Source of the DNA: Trujillonella humicola
GTDB lineage: Bacteria > Actinomycetota > Actinomycetes > Mycobacteriales > Geodermatophilaceae
Length of the DNA: 64,000 bases
Reading direction: 5' to 3'
NCBI RefSeq assembly: GCF_046233715.1
Contig: NZ_JBJNRJ010000005.1
Span: 62,001 to 126,000 of the forward strand
Part shown: one piece after another, positions 1 to 7,108 of the stretch
Layout of the letters: the number at the start of each line of letters is the position of its first letter
Numbering within the stretch: the stretch's first letter is position 1
The notes under the pieces: model-generated
What the model was told of the DNA's origin: nothing
Databases searched by the model: none
Seen by the model: the letters and a program-made list of their open reading frames with translations, nothing else
Translations under genes and position numbers: made by a program

Positions 1-89
1 CCGCCGCCGCAGGCGTTCAGCAGGAGGCCGCCGGCACCCACCCCCATGGCTCCCAGCAGCTGGCGACGGGACAGGTCGGGCAAGGCCAT
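1..89 (-). CDS. N-terminus of exported lipoprotein (partial)
   Basis: The reverse strand from base 89 reads an ATG preceded by GGAG and encodes about 29 residues before leaving the window. The peptide has a twin-arginine-like stretch (SRRQLLG), a hydrophobic core and a lipobox ending LLNAC, followed by glycines. This is a typical signal peptide of an actinobacterial lipoprotein, often a solute-binding protein of an ABC importer, but the mature part is outside the window so the function is unknown. It is divergent from the PaaX-type regulator at 269 and may be its target. Confidence 0.7.
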   Translation of the reverse strand, partial: MALPDLSRRQLLGAMGVGAGGLLLNACGG

Positions 90-117
90 GAGGATCTCCG
101 CACGGGTCCGGGACGTG

Positions 118-152
118 CTACAGCTGCACGTCTGTCTTGAGAAATGCTGTAG
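118..152. promoter_or_regulatory. Inverted repeat in divergent intergenic region
   Basis: CTACAGC (118-124) and GCTGTAG (146-152) form an inverted repeat with 7-bp perfect arms and 21 bp between them. It lies between the lipoprotein gene (minus) and the PaaX-type gene (plus). On the minus strand a TTGACA box lies just upstream of it (172-167). It could be the operator of the PaaX-type protein; this is inference from position and symmetry only. Confidence 0.35.
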
Positions 153-268
153 AGCACACCACGCTGTGTCAAGCGCCACAGGGCAGGGGCGTGGTCCGTT
201 ACCGAGTCGTTGCCGAGGCCCGGCTCCACCGTCCGGGGGACGCGGCTGCGGGGGAGGAGGATGCCACG

Positions 269-1123
269 ATGGGCGGCGTGGAGGTCGTCGACGGGCCGTT
301 CGTGACGCGCCGGCAGGAGCTCGGCGCCGCCAGCGCCCGCAGCCTGCTGCTGACCGTGCTCGGCGAGTACGTGCTCCCGGCCGGGCGCCCGGTCTGGACC
401 GCGACGCTGATCGAGCTGCTCGGCGAGCTCGACATCGCCGAGAAGGCGGCGCGCCAGGCCATCATGCGCACCGCCGATTCGGGCTGGATCGCCGCCTCCC
501 GCGTCGGCCGCGAGACCCGCTGGTCCCTGACGCCCGCCGGAACCCGCCTGCTCCGGGAGGGCAGCGAGCGCATCTACGGCTTCGCCACCGACCAGCGGCA
601 GTGGGACGGCCGGTGGCTGGTCGCGCTGGTCGGCGTGCCCGAGAACAACCGCGCGCTGCGCCAGCGGCTGCGCACGCAGCTGGGCTGGGCCGGGCTCGGC
701 TCGCCGGCGCCGGGTACCTGGGTCACGCCCTGGGCCGGACGGGAACCGGAGGTGCGCGAGTCGCTCGAGGACCTGGGGCTGCTGGCGGGCAGCTGGACGT
801 TCGTCGCCTCCTCCGGCCAGGTGGGCGACGAGCGCTCGCTGGCCCGGGCCGCCTGGGACCTCGACGACATCGAGGCCCGGTACGAGGACTTCCTGGAGCT
901 GGTCGGCCGCCGGCGTCCCCGGACCGACCGGCAGGCGCTTGTCGCGCAGGTCCGGCTGGTGCAGGAGTGGCGGCGCTTCCCGCTGCTGGACCCCGGCCTG
1001 CCCCGCGACCTGCTCCCGCCGCGGTGGAGCGGCAACCGCGCCGCGGAGGTGTTCCGCGAGCGGCACGCCGCCTGGGCCGCGCGGGCCCAGGCGGCGTGGG
1101 TCGAGCTCGCCCGCCAGGACTGA
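269..1123 (+). CDS. PaaX family transcriptional regulator
   Basis: A 284-residue protein with the PaaX layout: an N-terminal winged-helix region (about residues 20-90, ending in a WxLTPAG-type segment), a central domain (WDGRWLVALVGVPE) and the C-terminal helical domain with a W-RxFPLLDPGLP-LLPPRW-G motif. PaaX proteins are GntR-like repressors of phenylacetate and related aromatic catabolism that respond to aryl-CoA thioesters. The ATG at 269 was chosen because GGGGAGGAGG lies 8 bases upstream; longer in-frame extensions back to 137 lack a ribosome site. It is divergent from a lipoprotein gene, so a transporter may be under its control. A second PaaX paralogue lies at 2579-3388. Confidence 0.88.
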   Translation: MGGVEVVDGPFVTRRQELGAASARSLLLTVLGEYVLPAGRPVWTATLIELLGELDIAEKAARQAIMRTADSGWIAASRVGRETRWSLTPAGTRLLREGSERIYGFATDQRQWDGRWLVALVGVPENNRALRQRLRTQLGWAGLGSPAPGTWVTPWAGREPEVRESLEDLGLLAGSWTFVASSGQVGDERSLARAAWDLDDIEARYEDFLELVGRRRPRTDRQALVAQVRLVQEWRRFPLLDPGLPRDLLPPRWSGNRAAEVFRERHAAWAARAQAAWVELARQD

Positions 1124-1140
1124 CCGCACCGCTGCGCCGG

Positions 1141-1695
1141 TCAGACCCCCGCCGCGGCGGGGTGGTCGGCCAGCCACGCCCGGCCGGCCTCGGTGATGAC
1201 GCGGGTGTCCTTCTCCGCCTGCAGCAACGGCGGGTCGGACCGGTACAGCCGGGCCACGAGGTGGTTGTCGGGGGCGAGCTGGCGGGCGATCTGGTGCGCC
1301 TCGAGCTTGTGCATCCGTCCGCCGGGGGCCTGCGCGAAGCGCTGCAGCAACGCCGCCTGCGCCTCCTCGGGATCGCGGCGGTGCGCCGGTTGCGACGGCG
1401 CCGGCTCCTCGTCGAGCAGCGCGGTGACCGCCCGGGAGAAGGTCTGCACCAGGTCCCGGATCCGGTCGTCGCGCGACGGCGCGTCGGCGTCGCCACCCGA
1501 GCCCTGCCACGTGCGCTGCGGGTGCCGGCGCAGGTACTCCTGCTCCAGTTCCAGCATCCGCTCGGTGTGGGTGCGGAACTGGTCGGCGGTGCCGTGCAGG
1601 AACACCCAGTGGCGCATGGCGTGCGCGTGCACGCCCTGGCGCTCCAGTTCCTCGTCGGACAGCTCGCGGGCGGGCACGCCCGGTCGATCGCTCAT
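1141..1695 (-). CDS. DUF6158-like protein of unknown function
   Basis: A 184-residue soluble protein with no signal peptide or membrane segment. The first 60 residues contain LSDEELERQ and a His/Glu-rich helix pattern (FLHGTADQFRTHTERMLELEQEYLRRHP) resembling the actinobacterial DUF6158 family. The rest is helical and charged. The start ATG at 1695 follows GGAGAGGAGT. It is the last gene of a minus-strand run behind the PaaX regulator and the hydrolase, with a 95-base gap to the hydrolase, so cotranscription is possible. The family assignment is from memory of the motif; biochemical function is unknown. Confidence 0.75.
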   Translation of the reverse strand: MSDRPGVPARELSDEELERQGVHAHAMRHWVFLHGTADQFRTHTERMLELEQEYLRRHPQRTWQGSGGDADAPSRDDRIRDLVQTFSRAVTALLDEEPAPSQPAHRRDPEEAQAALLQRFAQAPGGRMHKLEAHQIARQLAPDNHLVARLYRSDPPLLQAEKDTRVITEAGRAWLADHPAAAGV

Positions 1696-1790
1696 GGGAC
1701 TCCTCTCCCTCGGTGTGATCCAGGTCTCATCGTGCTGCGGTGTCGCCGTGCTGTCATCCGGGCGGGACGCGGGGGACCTCGCCCGCGACG

Positions 1791-2522
1791 TCACCCGGCG
1801 GCGACGGTGCGCAGGATGCCCTCGGCCAGCTCGGCGGGCCGGGTGAACACCGACTCGTGGCTGCCCGGCACGAGGACCGGCGTGGCCCCGATGCGGTCGG
1901 GGAACCGCGGGGTCCAGGCGAACTCGCCGGGCGGCAGGGCGACGTCCTCGTCCGAGTAGACGTAGTGCAGCGGCACGCCCAGGTCGCGGTAGGCGTTGCC
2001 ACCCACCGGCTCGTCGGTGAAGGTCCGGTAGGGCTGCGGGCGCAGCACGGAGTGGACGACGGCGGCGGTGGCCGGGTCGGCGTCGTTCATGAAGCCCTGC
2101 TGGAACACCTCCAGCGGCAGCGCCACGGTGTCGTCGCCCGAGGCGGCCGCCAGCGAGGCGAACAGCTCCTGGTAGGGGGGCGGGACCTCGTCGTACAGCG
2201 ACCGCCCCGCCTCGGGCACGAAGGCGCTCCAGAACACGACACCGGCCAGCCGCCCGGCCAGCCGGGGCGCGGCGCCGGCGACGACGTAGCCGCCCCAGCT
2301 GTGCCCCACGAGCGTGACGTCGCGGCGGTCGGTCGACTCCACGTGGGCGACCAGCGCGTCGACGCAGTCGGCCAGCGTCACCCCGCGCGGGTCGTCGTCC
2401 ACCGCCAGGCCCGGGCTGGTCACCGTGCTCACCCGGTGACCGGCCGCCCGCAGGTGCCGGGCCACCGGTTGCCAGGACCAGCCGCCGTGCCACGCGCCGT
2501 GCTGCAGGACGAAGTCCGCCAT
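1791..2522 (-). CDS. Alpha/beta hydrolase, methylesterase (SABP2-like) type
   Basis: A 243-residue cytoplasmic alpha/beta hydrolase. It has the oxyanion motif HGAWHGGW near residue 8, the nucleophile elbow GHSWGG with Ser75, and a C-terminal GSHES with the likely catalytic His near 222. The HGAxHGGWSW start and FWSAFVPE segment resemble the plant methylesterase/hydroxynitrile-lyase branch that includes the methyl-salicylate esterase SABP2. ATG at 2522 follows GAGGAGG. It lies 56 bases downstream of the PaaX-type gene and next to the salicylate-type operon, so hydrolysis of a methyl (or other) ester of an aromatic acid is a reasonable guess. The substrate is not proven. Confidence 0.85.
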   Translation of the reverse strand: MADFVLQHGAWHGGWSWQPVARHLRAAGHRVSTVTSPGLAVDDDPRGVTLADCVDALVAHVESTDRRDVTLVGHSWGGYVVAGAAPRLAGRLAGVVFWSAFVPEAGRSLYDEVPPPYQELFASLAAASGDDTVALPLEVFQQGFMNDADPATAAVVHSVLRPQPYRTFTDEPVGGNAYRDLGVPLHYVYSDEDVALPPGEFAWTPRFPDRIGATPVLVPGSHESVFTRPAELAEGILRTVAAG

Positions 2523-2578
2523 GTCCGTTCCTCCTCGTCGAGGGCCGACCGCGCCCGGGCGGGCGCGGGGTGGGGCGA

Positions 2579-3388
2579 TCAGTCGGGTGCGTGCCGGGCC
2601 AGCACCTCGCGGACGTACCGGTCGGCCGGGAGCTCCAGCGCCTGGTGCGCGGCGAGGAACAGCGCGTGCGCCCGGGCGCCGGGCCAGCTCTCGGGCAGGA
2701 GCTCGGCCGGCAGGTCGGGGTCGCGGAAGGGGAAGCGCCGGTAGGCCGCGATCAGCCCGATCCGCCGGCGCAGCGCCTCGGGGCCGGGCAGCGCGGCCAG
2801 GTCCGCGGCGGGGGGCAGCTGCTCCAGCTCGGCGACCAGCTCGGCGTAGTCGCGGCCCAGGGCGTCGAGGTCCCAGCAGCGGGCGGCCATCCGCCGGTCG
2901 GCCTCGCGTCCCTCGCTGCGTGCCGTCAGCAGCTCCACGCGCGCGGCCGAGGTGCCCGCCAGGGCCTCCTCCGCCGCGGCCAGCCGGGGGTGCGGGCTCA
3001 GCCAGACCGAGGGAGCCAGGGGGCCGAAGCCCAGCCAGGACAGCGACCGGCGCACGTGCTCGCGCTCGGCGCGCTCGGTCTCGGGGACGGTGTAGAGCAC
3101 CATCCGCCACTCGCCGTCCCAGGGCTCGGAGCCGCGCTCGAAGATCCGGTCCCTGCCCTCGTCCAGCAGTCGCCAGCTCTGCCCGGTCAGCTCGTAGACG
3201 GTCTGCCGGCCCTCCCGTCGGGTGGCGAACCAGCCCTCCCGGCGCATCCGCGAGAGCACCACGCGCGCGGTGCTCTCGCCGATCCCGAAGGCCCCGAGCA
3301 GCTCGCCGAGCGCCTGCATGCGGACGGCGCCGCCGGTGTAGCGCAGGTGGTCGCCGAAGAGGTCGAACACGACCGAGCGGGGCCTCAC
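2579..3388 (-). CDS. PaaX family transcriptional regulator
   Basis: A 269-residue second PaaX-type repressor. It starts RPRSVVFDLFGDHLRY, typical for the family, followed by a winged helix (about 20-90), the PaaX central domain (WDGEWRMVLYTVPE) and the C-terminal domain with YRRFPFRDPDLPAELLPESWPG. The GTG start at 3388 is favoured by GGAGGAGG nine bases upstream. It is divergent from the salicylyl-CoA hydroxylase-type gene at 3512, with an inverted repeat in the shared 123-base spacer. This makes it the best candidate for the repressor of that operon, likely sensing an aryl-CoA such as salicylyl-CoA (inference). Confidence 0.9.
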   Translation of the reverse strand: MRPRSVVFDLFGDHLRYTGGAVRMQALGELLGAFGIGESTARVVLSRMRREGWFATRREGRQTVYELTGQSWRLLDEGRDRIFERGSEPWDGEWRMVLYTVPETERAEREHVRRSLSWLGFGPLAPSVWLSPHPRLAAAEEALAGTSAARVELLTARSEGREADRRMAARCWDLDALGRDYAELVAELEQLPPAADLAALPGPEALRRRIGLIAAYRRFPFRDPDLPAELLPESWPGARAHALFLAAHQALELPADRYVREVLARHAPD

Positions 3389-3433
3389 GTCGGGGCGCCT
3401 CCTCCGGCCGGGGCCACTGTCGCGACGAGCCTA

Positions 3434-3477
3434 ATGTGTGCCACCATCGAGTCGCCCGTCAAGCAGATGACACACAT
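3434..3477. promoter_or_regulatory. Inverted repeat, probable PaaX operator
   Basis: ATGTGTGCCA (3434-3443) and TGACACACAT (3468-3477) are inverted copies matching at 9 of 10 positions, with 24 bases between them. They sit in the middle of the divergent spacer between the PaaX-type gene and the hydroxylase gene. Symmetry and position suggest an operator controlling both directions. The arms differ from the Escherichia coli PaaX consensus as I know it. Confidence 0.5.
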
Positions 3478-3511
3478 CGCCGGCGGCCGGGTGGACGACG
3501 GAGGGGGAGCG

Positions 3512-5074
3512 ATGCGGATCGCGGTGCTGGGCGGTGGACCCGGGGGGCTGTTCGCCGCCGCGCTGGCCAGGAGCGCGGACCCGACCCGCGAGGTCACCGT
3601 CTTCGAGCGCAACCGGGCCGAGGACACCTTCGGCTTCGGGGTGGTCTTCTCCGACGCCACCCTGGCGGAGATCCACGCCGCGGATCCGGTGCTGCGGACC
3701 GCGCTGACCGAGCACGGGGTGCACTGGGACCCCATCGAGGTGCGGCTGCACGGCGAGCGGCTGTCCTGCGGCGGCAACGGCATGGCCGCCGTCGAGCGGC
3801 GCACCCTGCTGCGGCTGCTCCAGGAGCGGGCGCTCGGCGCCGGCGTCGACGTCCGGTTCAGCACCGAGGCCGATCCCGACGAGCTGCTGGCCGCCGGCTA
3901 CGACCTGGTGGTCGCCGCCGACGGCGCCAACTCCCGGCTGCGCAACCGCTTCCCCGAGGTCTTCGGCGCCACGGTGGAGACGGCGACCGCCAAGTTCATC
4001 TGGCTGGGCACCACCTACCCGTTCGACGGGCTGACGTTCGTGCACGAGCGCGGGCCGCACGGGGTCTTCGCCGTGCACGGCTACCCGATCGGCAACGGCG
4101 TCTCGACGTTCATCGTGGAGACCGACGAGGCCTCCTGGCGCGCGGCGGGGCTCGACGCGTTCGACGTGACCCAGCCGCCCGGGCCCAGCGACGAGCGGAC
4201 GAAGGAGTACCTGCAGGAGCTGTTCGCCCCGCAGATCGACGGCGCCGAGCTGCTGGTGAACAACTCCCGGTGGTCGAACTTCCGCACGCTGCGCACCGCG
4301 CGCTGGACGCACCGGGCCGGCGGCACCGGCATCGCGCTGCTCGGCGACGCCGCGCACACGGCGCACTTCTCCGTGGGCTCCGGCACGAAGATGGCGATGG
4401 AGGACGCGATCGCCCTCGTCGCCGCGCTGGACGAGCACGGGGACGACGTCGACGCCGCGCTCGGCGCCTACGAGGCTGTGCGCCGGCCGCAGGTGGCCCG
4501 CATCCAGGACTCGGCGCGGCCCAGCCTCTCCTGGTGGGAGCACTTCGGGCGCAGCCACGACGCCATGCCCCCCTGGCAGTTCGCCTACCACTTCTTCACC
4601 CGCAGCCTGCCCGACGCCAAGCTGCGCCGGCGCGACGCCGGCTTCGTCGACGAGGTGCACCGCTCCTGGGCCGCCGAGCACGGGGCCGCGCCGCTGGACA
4701 GCCCGCTCGACGTCGCCGGCCGCCGGGTACCCGGCCGCGTCGTGCAGGTGCGCGACGGCGCGGTGGCGCTGCCCGGCGGCGCCCTGCCGCTGCGGGACGC
4801 CCCGCCGGGCACGGGCGAGCCCTGGGGCCTGGCCGTCCGCGCGCCGGAGGAGGAGGCCGGGCTGCCCCCGGCGCTGGAGGCGGTGGCCCGCGGGACGGCG
4901 GCCGGTGCGGCGCTCGTGGCGGTGTCGGGCGGCACCGCGCTGACCCGCCGGCTGCTGTGCGAGGCCGCCCGCCTGGAGCACCGGGTGCCCTCGCTGCTGG
5001 TCGAGGAGGCCGGCCCCGACGTCCGGCTGACCGCCGTCCTCTCCGGCCGCACCGACCTGGTGGCCGCCCCGTGA
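3512..5074 (+). CDS. FAD monooxygenase, salicylyl-CoA 5-hydroxylase type
   Basis: A 520-residue flavin monooxygenase. GGGPGG near residues 7-12 is the FAD Rossmann motif, VVAADGANS is the DG motif (about 130-138) and GDAAHTAHFSVGSGTKMAMEDA (about 277) is the FAD ribityl-binding region. The SVGSGTKMAMEDA form is characteristic of aryl-CoA hydroxylases such as salicylyl-CoA 5-hydroxylase (SdgC) and the N-terminal half of anthraniloyl-CoA monooxygenase. Residues about 390-520 form an extension without a recognised domain, not the old-yellow-enzyme half of the bifunctional relatives. ATG at 3512 follows GAGGGGGAG. First gene of the operon; the following gene overlaps by 4 bases. Confidence 0.87.
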   Translation: MRIAVLGGGPGGLFAAALARSADPTREVTVFERNRAEDTFGFGVVFSDATLAEIHAADPVLRTALTEHGVHWDPIEVRLHGERLSCGGNGMAAVERRTLLRLLQERALGAGVDVRFSTEADPDELLAAGYDLVVAADGANSRLRNRFPEVFGATVETATAKFIWLGTTYPFDGLTFVHERGPHGVFAVHGYPIGNGVSTFIVETDEASWRAAGLDAFDVTQPPGPSDERTKEYLQELFAPQIDGAELLVNNSRWSNFRTLRTARWTHRAGGTGIALLGDAAHTAHFSVGSGTKMAMEDAIALVAALDEHGDDVDAALGAYEAVRRPQVARIQDSARPSLSWWEHFGRSHDAMPPWQFAYHFFTRSLPDAKLRRRDAGFVDEVHRSWAAEHGAAPLDSPLDVAGRRVPGRVVQVRDGAVALPGGALPLRDAPPGTGEPWGLAVRAPEEEAGLPPALEAVARGTAAGAALVAVSGGTALTRRLLCEAARLEHRVPSLLVEEAGPDVRLTAVLSGRTDLVAAP

Positions 5075-7107
5075 CCGGCCGGCTGGCGCCGCTGTTCGCG
5101 CCGCGCGGCATCGCCGTGGTCGGCGCGTCACGCGACCCGGCCAAGCTCGGTGCCGTCATGGCCCGCTCCCTGGCCGGCTTCCCGGGCACGGTCGCCGGGG
5201 TGAACGCCCGCGACGTCGACCCCGCTGCGGGCCGCTACGCCTCGGTCGCCGAGGCGTCCGCCGGCGCCGGCCCCGTCGACCTGGCCGTGCTGTGCGTGCC
5301 CGCGGCCGTCTCGGCCCGGGCGCTGGCCGACGCCGCCGCCGGTGGTGCCCGGGCGGCGCTGGTCTGCTCCGGCGGCTACGCCGAGGCCGGCGGCCCCGGG
5401 ATCGGGTACCAGGCCGACCTGGTCGCCGCGGCCGCCGACGCCGGGGTCGCGCTGCTCGGCCCGAACACCTCCGGCTTCCTCGCCCCCGGCCGGGGCCTCA
5501 CCGCCTCCTTCGTGCCGGGCGCGGCCGCGGTGCGCTCCGGTCCGGTGGCGGTGGTCGCGGCCAGCGGCGGGGTCAACCACGCGCTGGCGTTCCTGCTCGC
5601 CGAGGCCGGGATCGGCGTCTCCCTCGCCGTCGGCCTCGGCAACGCCGTCGACGTCACCGCCGCCGACGTGCTGGCCCACCTGGCCTCCGACCCGGACACC
5701 CGCGCCGTCGCGCTGCACGTGGAGTCGGTGACCGACGGGCCGGCGCTGGTCGCCGCGGTCCGGGCGGCCGCCGCGCGGCTGCCGGTGGTGGCGCTCGTGG
5801 TGGGCCGCAACGACGTCGCCGAGTTCGCCCGCTCGCACACCGGGGCGCTGGCCACCTCGTGGCGGACCACCCGCGCCGCGCTGCGCGCCGCCGGGGCGGT
5901 GCTCGTCGACGACGAGCGGCAGCTGGTCGACGCCGTCACCGCGCTGTCGGCGCTGCGGCTGGAGCCGGCGGCGGAGCCGGGGGTCGGGGTGGTCACCGCG
6001 CAGGCCGGGCCGGGGCTGCTGCACGTCGACGGGCTGCGCGGGCGCGGCGTCGCCGTCCCGCCGCTGGCCGGCGCCACCCGCGACCGCCTCGCCGAGCTGC
6101 TCCCGCCGCTCACCTACCAGGCCAACCCGGTCGACACCGGCCGGCCGGGGCCGGCGTTCGCCGACGTGCTCTCCGCCGTCGCCGGCGACCCCGCGGTCGA
6201 CCTGGTCAGCGCCTACGCCCTCGCCGAGCCCGACGCCCTGGACCTGCCGGCCGCGGTGCGCGCCGCGGCGGCCGGTCCGCTGGTGGTCGGCCTCGGCGGA
6301 CCGCCGGAGCAGGTGGAGCCGCAGCGCCGCGCGCTGCGCGAGCTCGGCGTCCCCGCGCTCACCAGCCCCGCCGCGCTCACCACCGCGGTGACCGCCCTGG
6401 TGGACGACGCCCGGGCCCGCGCGCTCGGGCACCGGCCCGTCGCGGTGCCGCCGGTCGCCGCCCCGCTGACCGGGGACCTCGACGAGGACGAGGCGAAGAC
6501 GCTGCTGGCCGGCCTGGGCGTGCCGTGCCCGCCGCGGCGCGCCTGCGCCGACCGCGCCGCGGCGCACGCGGCGCTGGCCGAGCTGCCCCGGCCGGTGGCG
6601 GTGAAGCTGCTCGACGCCGCGGTGACGCACAAGACCGAGGTCGGCGGCGTGGTGCTCGGCGTCGGCGATCCCGCCGCCCTCGACGCGGCGCTCGACGCGC
6701 TGGAGGCCGCGGGAGCGACCCGGTTCCTCCTCGAGTCGATGGCCCCGCCCGGGGTCGACCTGATCGCCGGGGCCACCCGCGACCCGGTGTTCGGCCCCAC
6801 GGTCCTGCTGGGCCTGGGCGGCGTCGTGGCCGAGGCGCTGGCCGACGTCGCCGTCGCCCCCGCCCCGCTGGACCCGGCCGCGGCCGGCGCCCTGGCCGGC
6901 GAGCTCGCCGGGCGCGCGCTGCTCGACGGCTTCCGCGGGGGACCGGTCGCCGACCGGGCCGCCCTCGGTGCCGTGCTGGCCGCCCTCGGCGACCTGCTGG
7001 CCGCGCACCCGGAGGTCGGCGCGGTCGAGATCAACCCGCTGCGGGTGACCGCCGCCGGGTTGCTCGCCCTCGACGCCGTCGTCACGCTCGTGGAGGAGGT
7101 CCGCTGA
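5071..7107 (+). CDS. ADP-forming acyl-CoA synthetase (acetate-CoA ligase family)
   Basis: A 678-residue single-chain NDP-forming acyl-CoA synthetase. Residues about 1-130 form a CoA-binding Rossmann domain (PRGIAVVGAS), about 150-450 the succinyl-CoA-ligase-like domains with the phospho-histidine motif SHTGALA near 255, and about 455-678 an ATP-grasp domain (KLLDAAVTHKTEVGGV, EINPLRVT). Such enzymes interconvert acyl-CoA + ADP + Pi with acid + CoA + ATP. GTG start in a GTGA overlap with the hydroxylase gene. Here it may make salicylyl-CoA, or may recover ATP while releasing gentisate from gentisyl-CoA. The reported Streptomyces salicylate genes sdgA-D include a CoA ligase; whether that one belongs to this family I cannot check. 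Confidence 0.85.
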   Translation: MTGRLAPLFAPRGIAVVGASRDPAKLGAVMARSLAGFPGTVAGVNARDVDPAAGRYASVAEASAGAGPVDLAVLCVPAAVSARALADAAAGGARAALVCSGGYAEAGGPGIGYQADLVAAAADAGVALLGPNTSGFLAPGRGLTASFVPGAAAVRSGPVAVVAASGGVNHALAFLLAEAGIGVSLAVGLGNAVDVTAADVLAHLASDPDTRAVALHVESVTDGPALVAAVRAAAARLPVVALVVGRNDVAEFARSHTGALATSWRTTRAALRAAGAVLVDDERQLVDAVTALSALRLEPAAEPGVGVVTAQAGPGLLHVDGLRGRGVAVPPLAGATRDRLAELLPPLTYQANPVDTGRPGPAFADVLSAVAGDPAVDLVSAYALAEPDALDLPAAVRAAAAGPLVVGLGGPPEQVEPQRRALRELGVPALTSPAALTTAVTALVDDARARALGHRPVAVPPVAAPLTGDLDEDEAKTLLAGLGVPCPPRRACADRAAAHAALAELPRPVAVKLLDAAVTHKTEVGGVVLGVGDPAALDAALDALEAAGATRFLLESMAPPGVDLIAGATRDPVFGPTVLLGLGGVVAEALADVAVAPAPLDPAAAGALAGELAGRALLDGFRGGPVADRAALGAVLAALGDLLAAHPEVGAVEINPLRVTAAGLLALDAVVTLVEEVR

Positions 7108-7108
7108 C

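Noticed and set aside
137..268. Longer start for the first PaaX gene at 137
   Set aside because: Those 44 residues are not PaaX-like, cover an inverted repeat, and the ATG at 269 has an excellent ribosome site.
2521..7107. One 1528-codon open frame spanning several genes on the plus strand
   Set aside because: Its first 850 codons run antisense or out of frame to the PaaX and hydroxylase genes and read as Arg/Gly/Pro low complexity. Only the part from the GTG at 5071 is a real gene.
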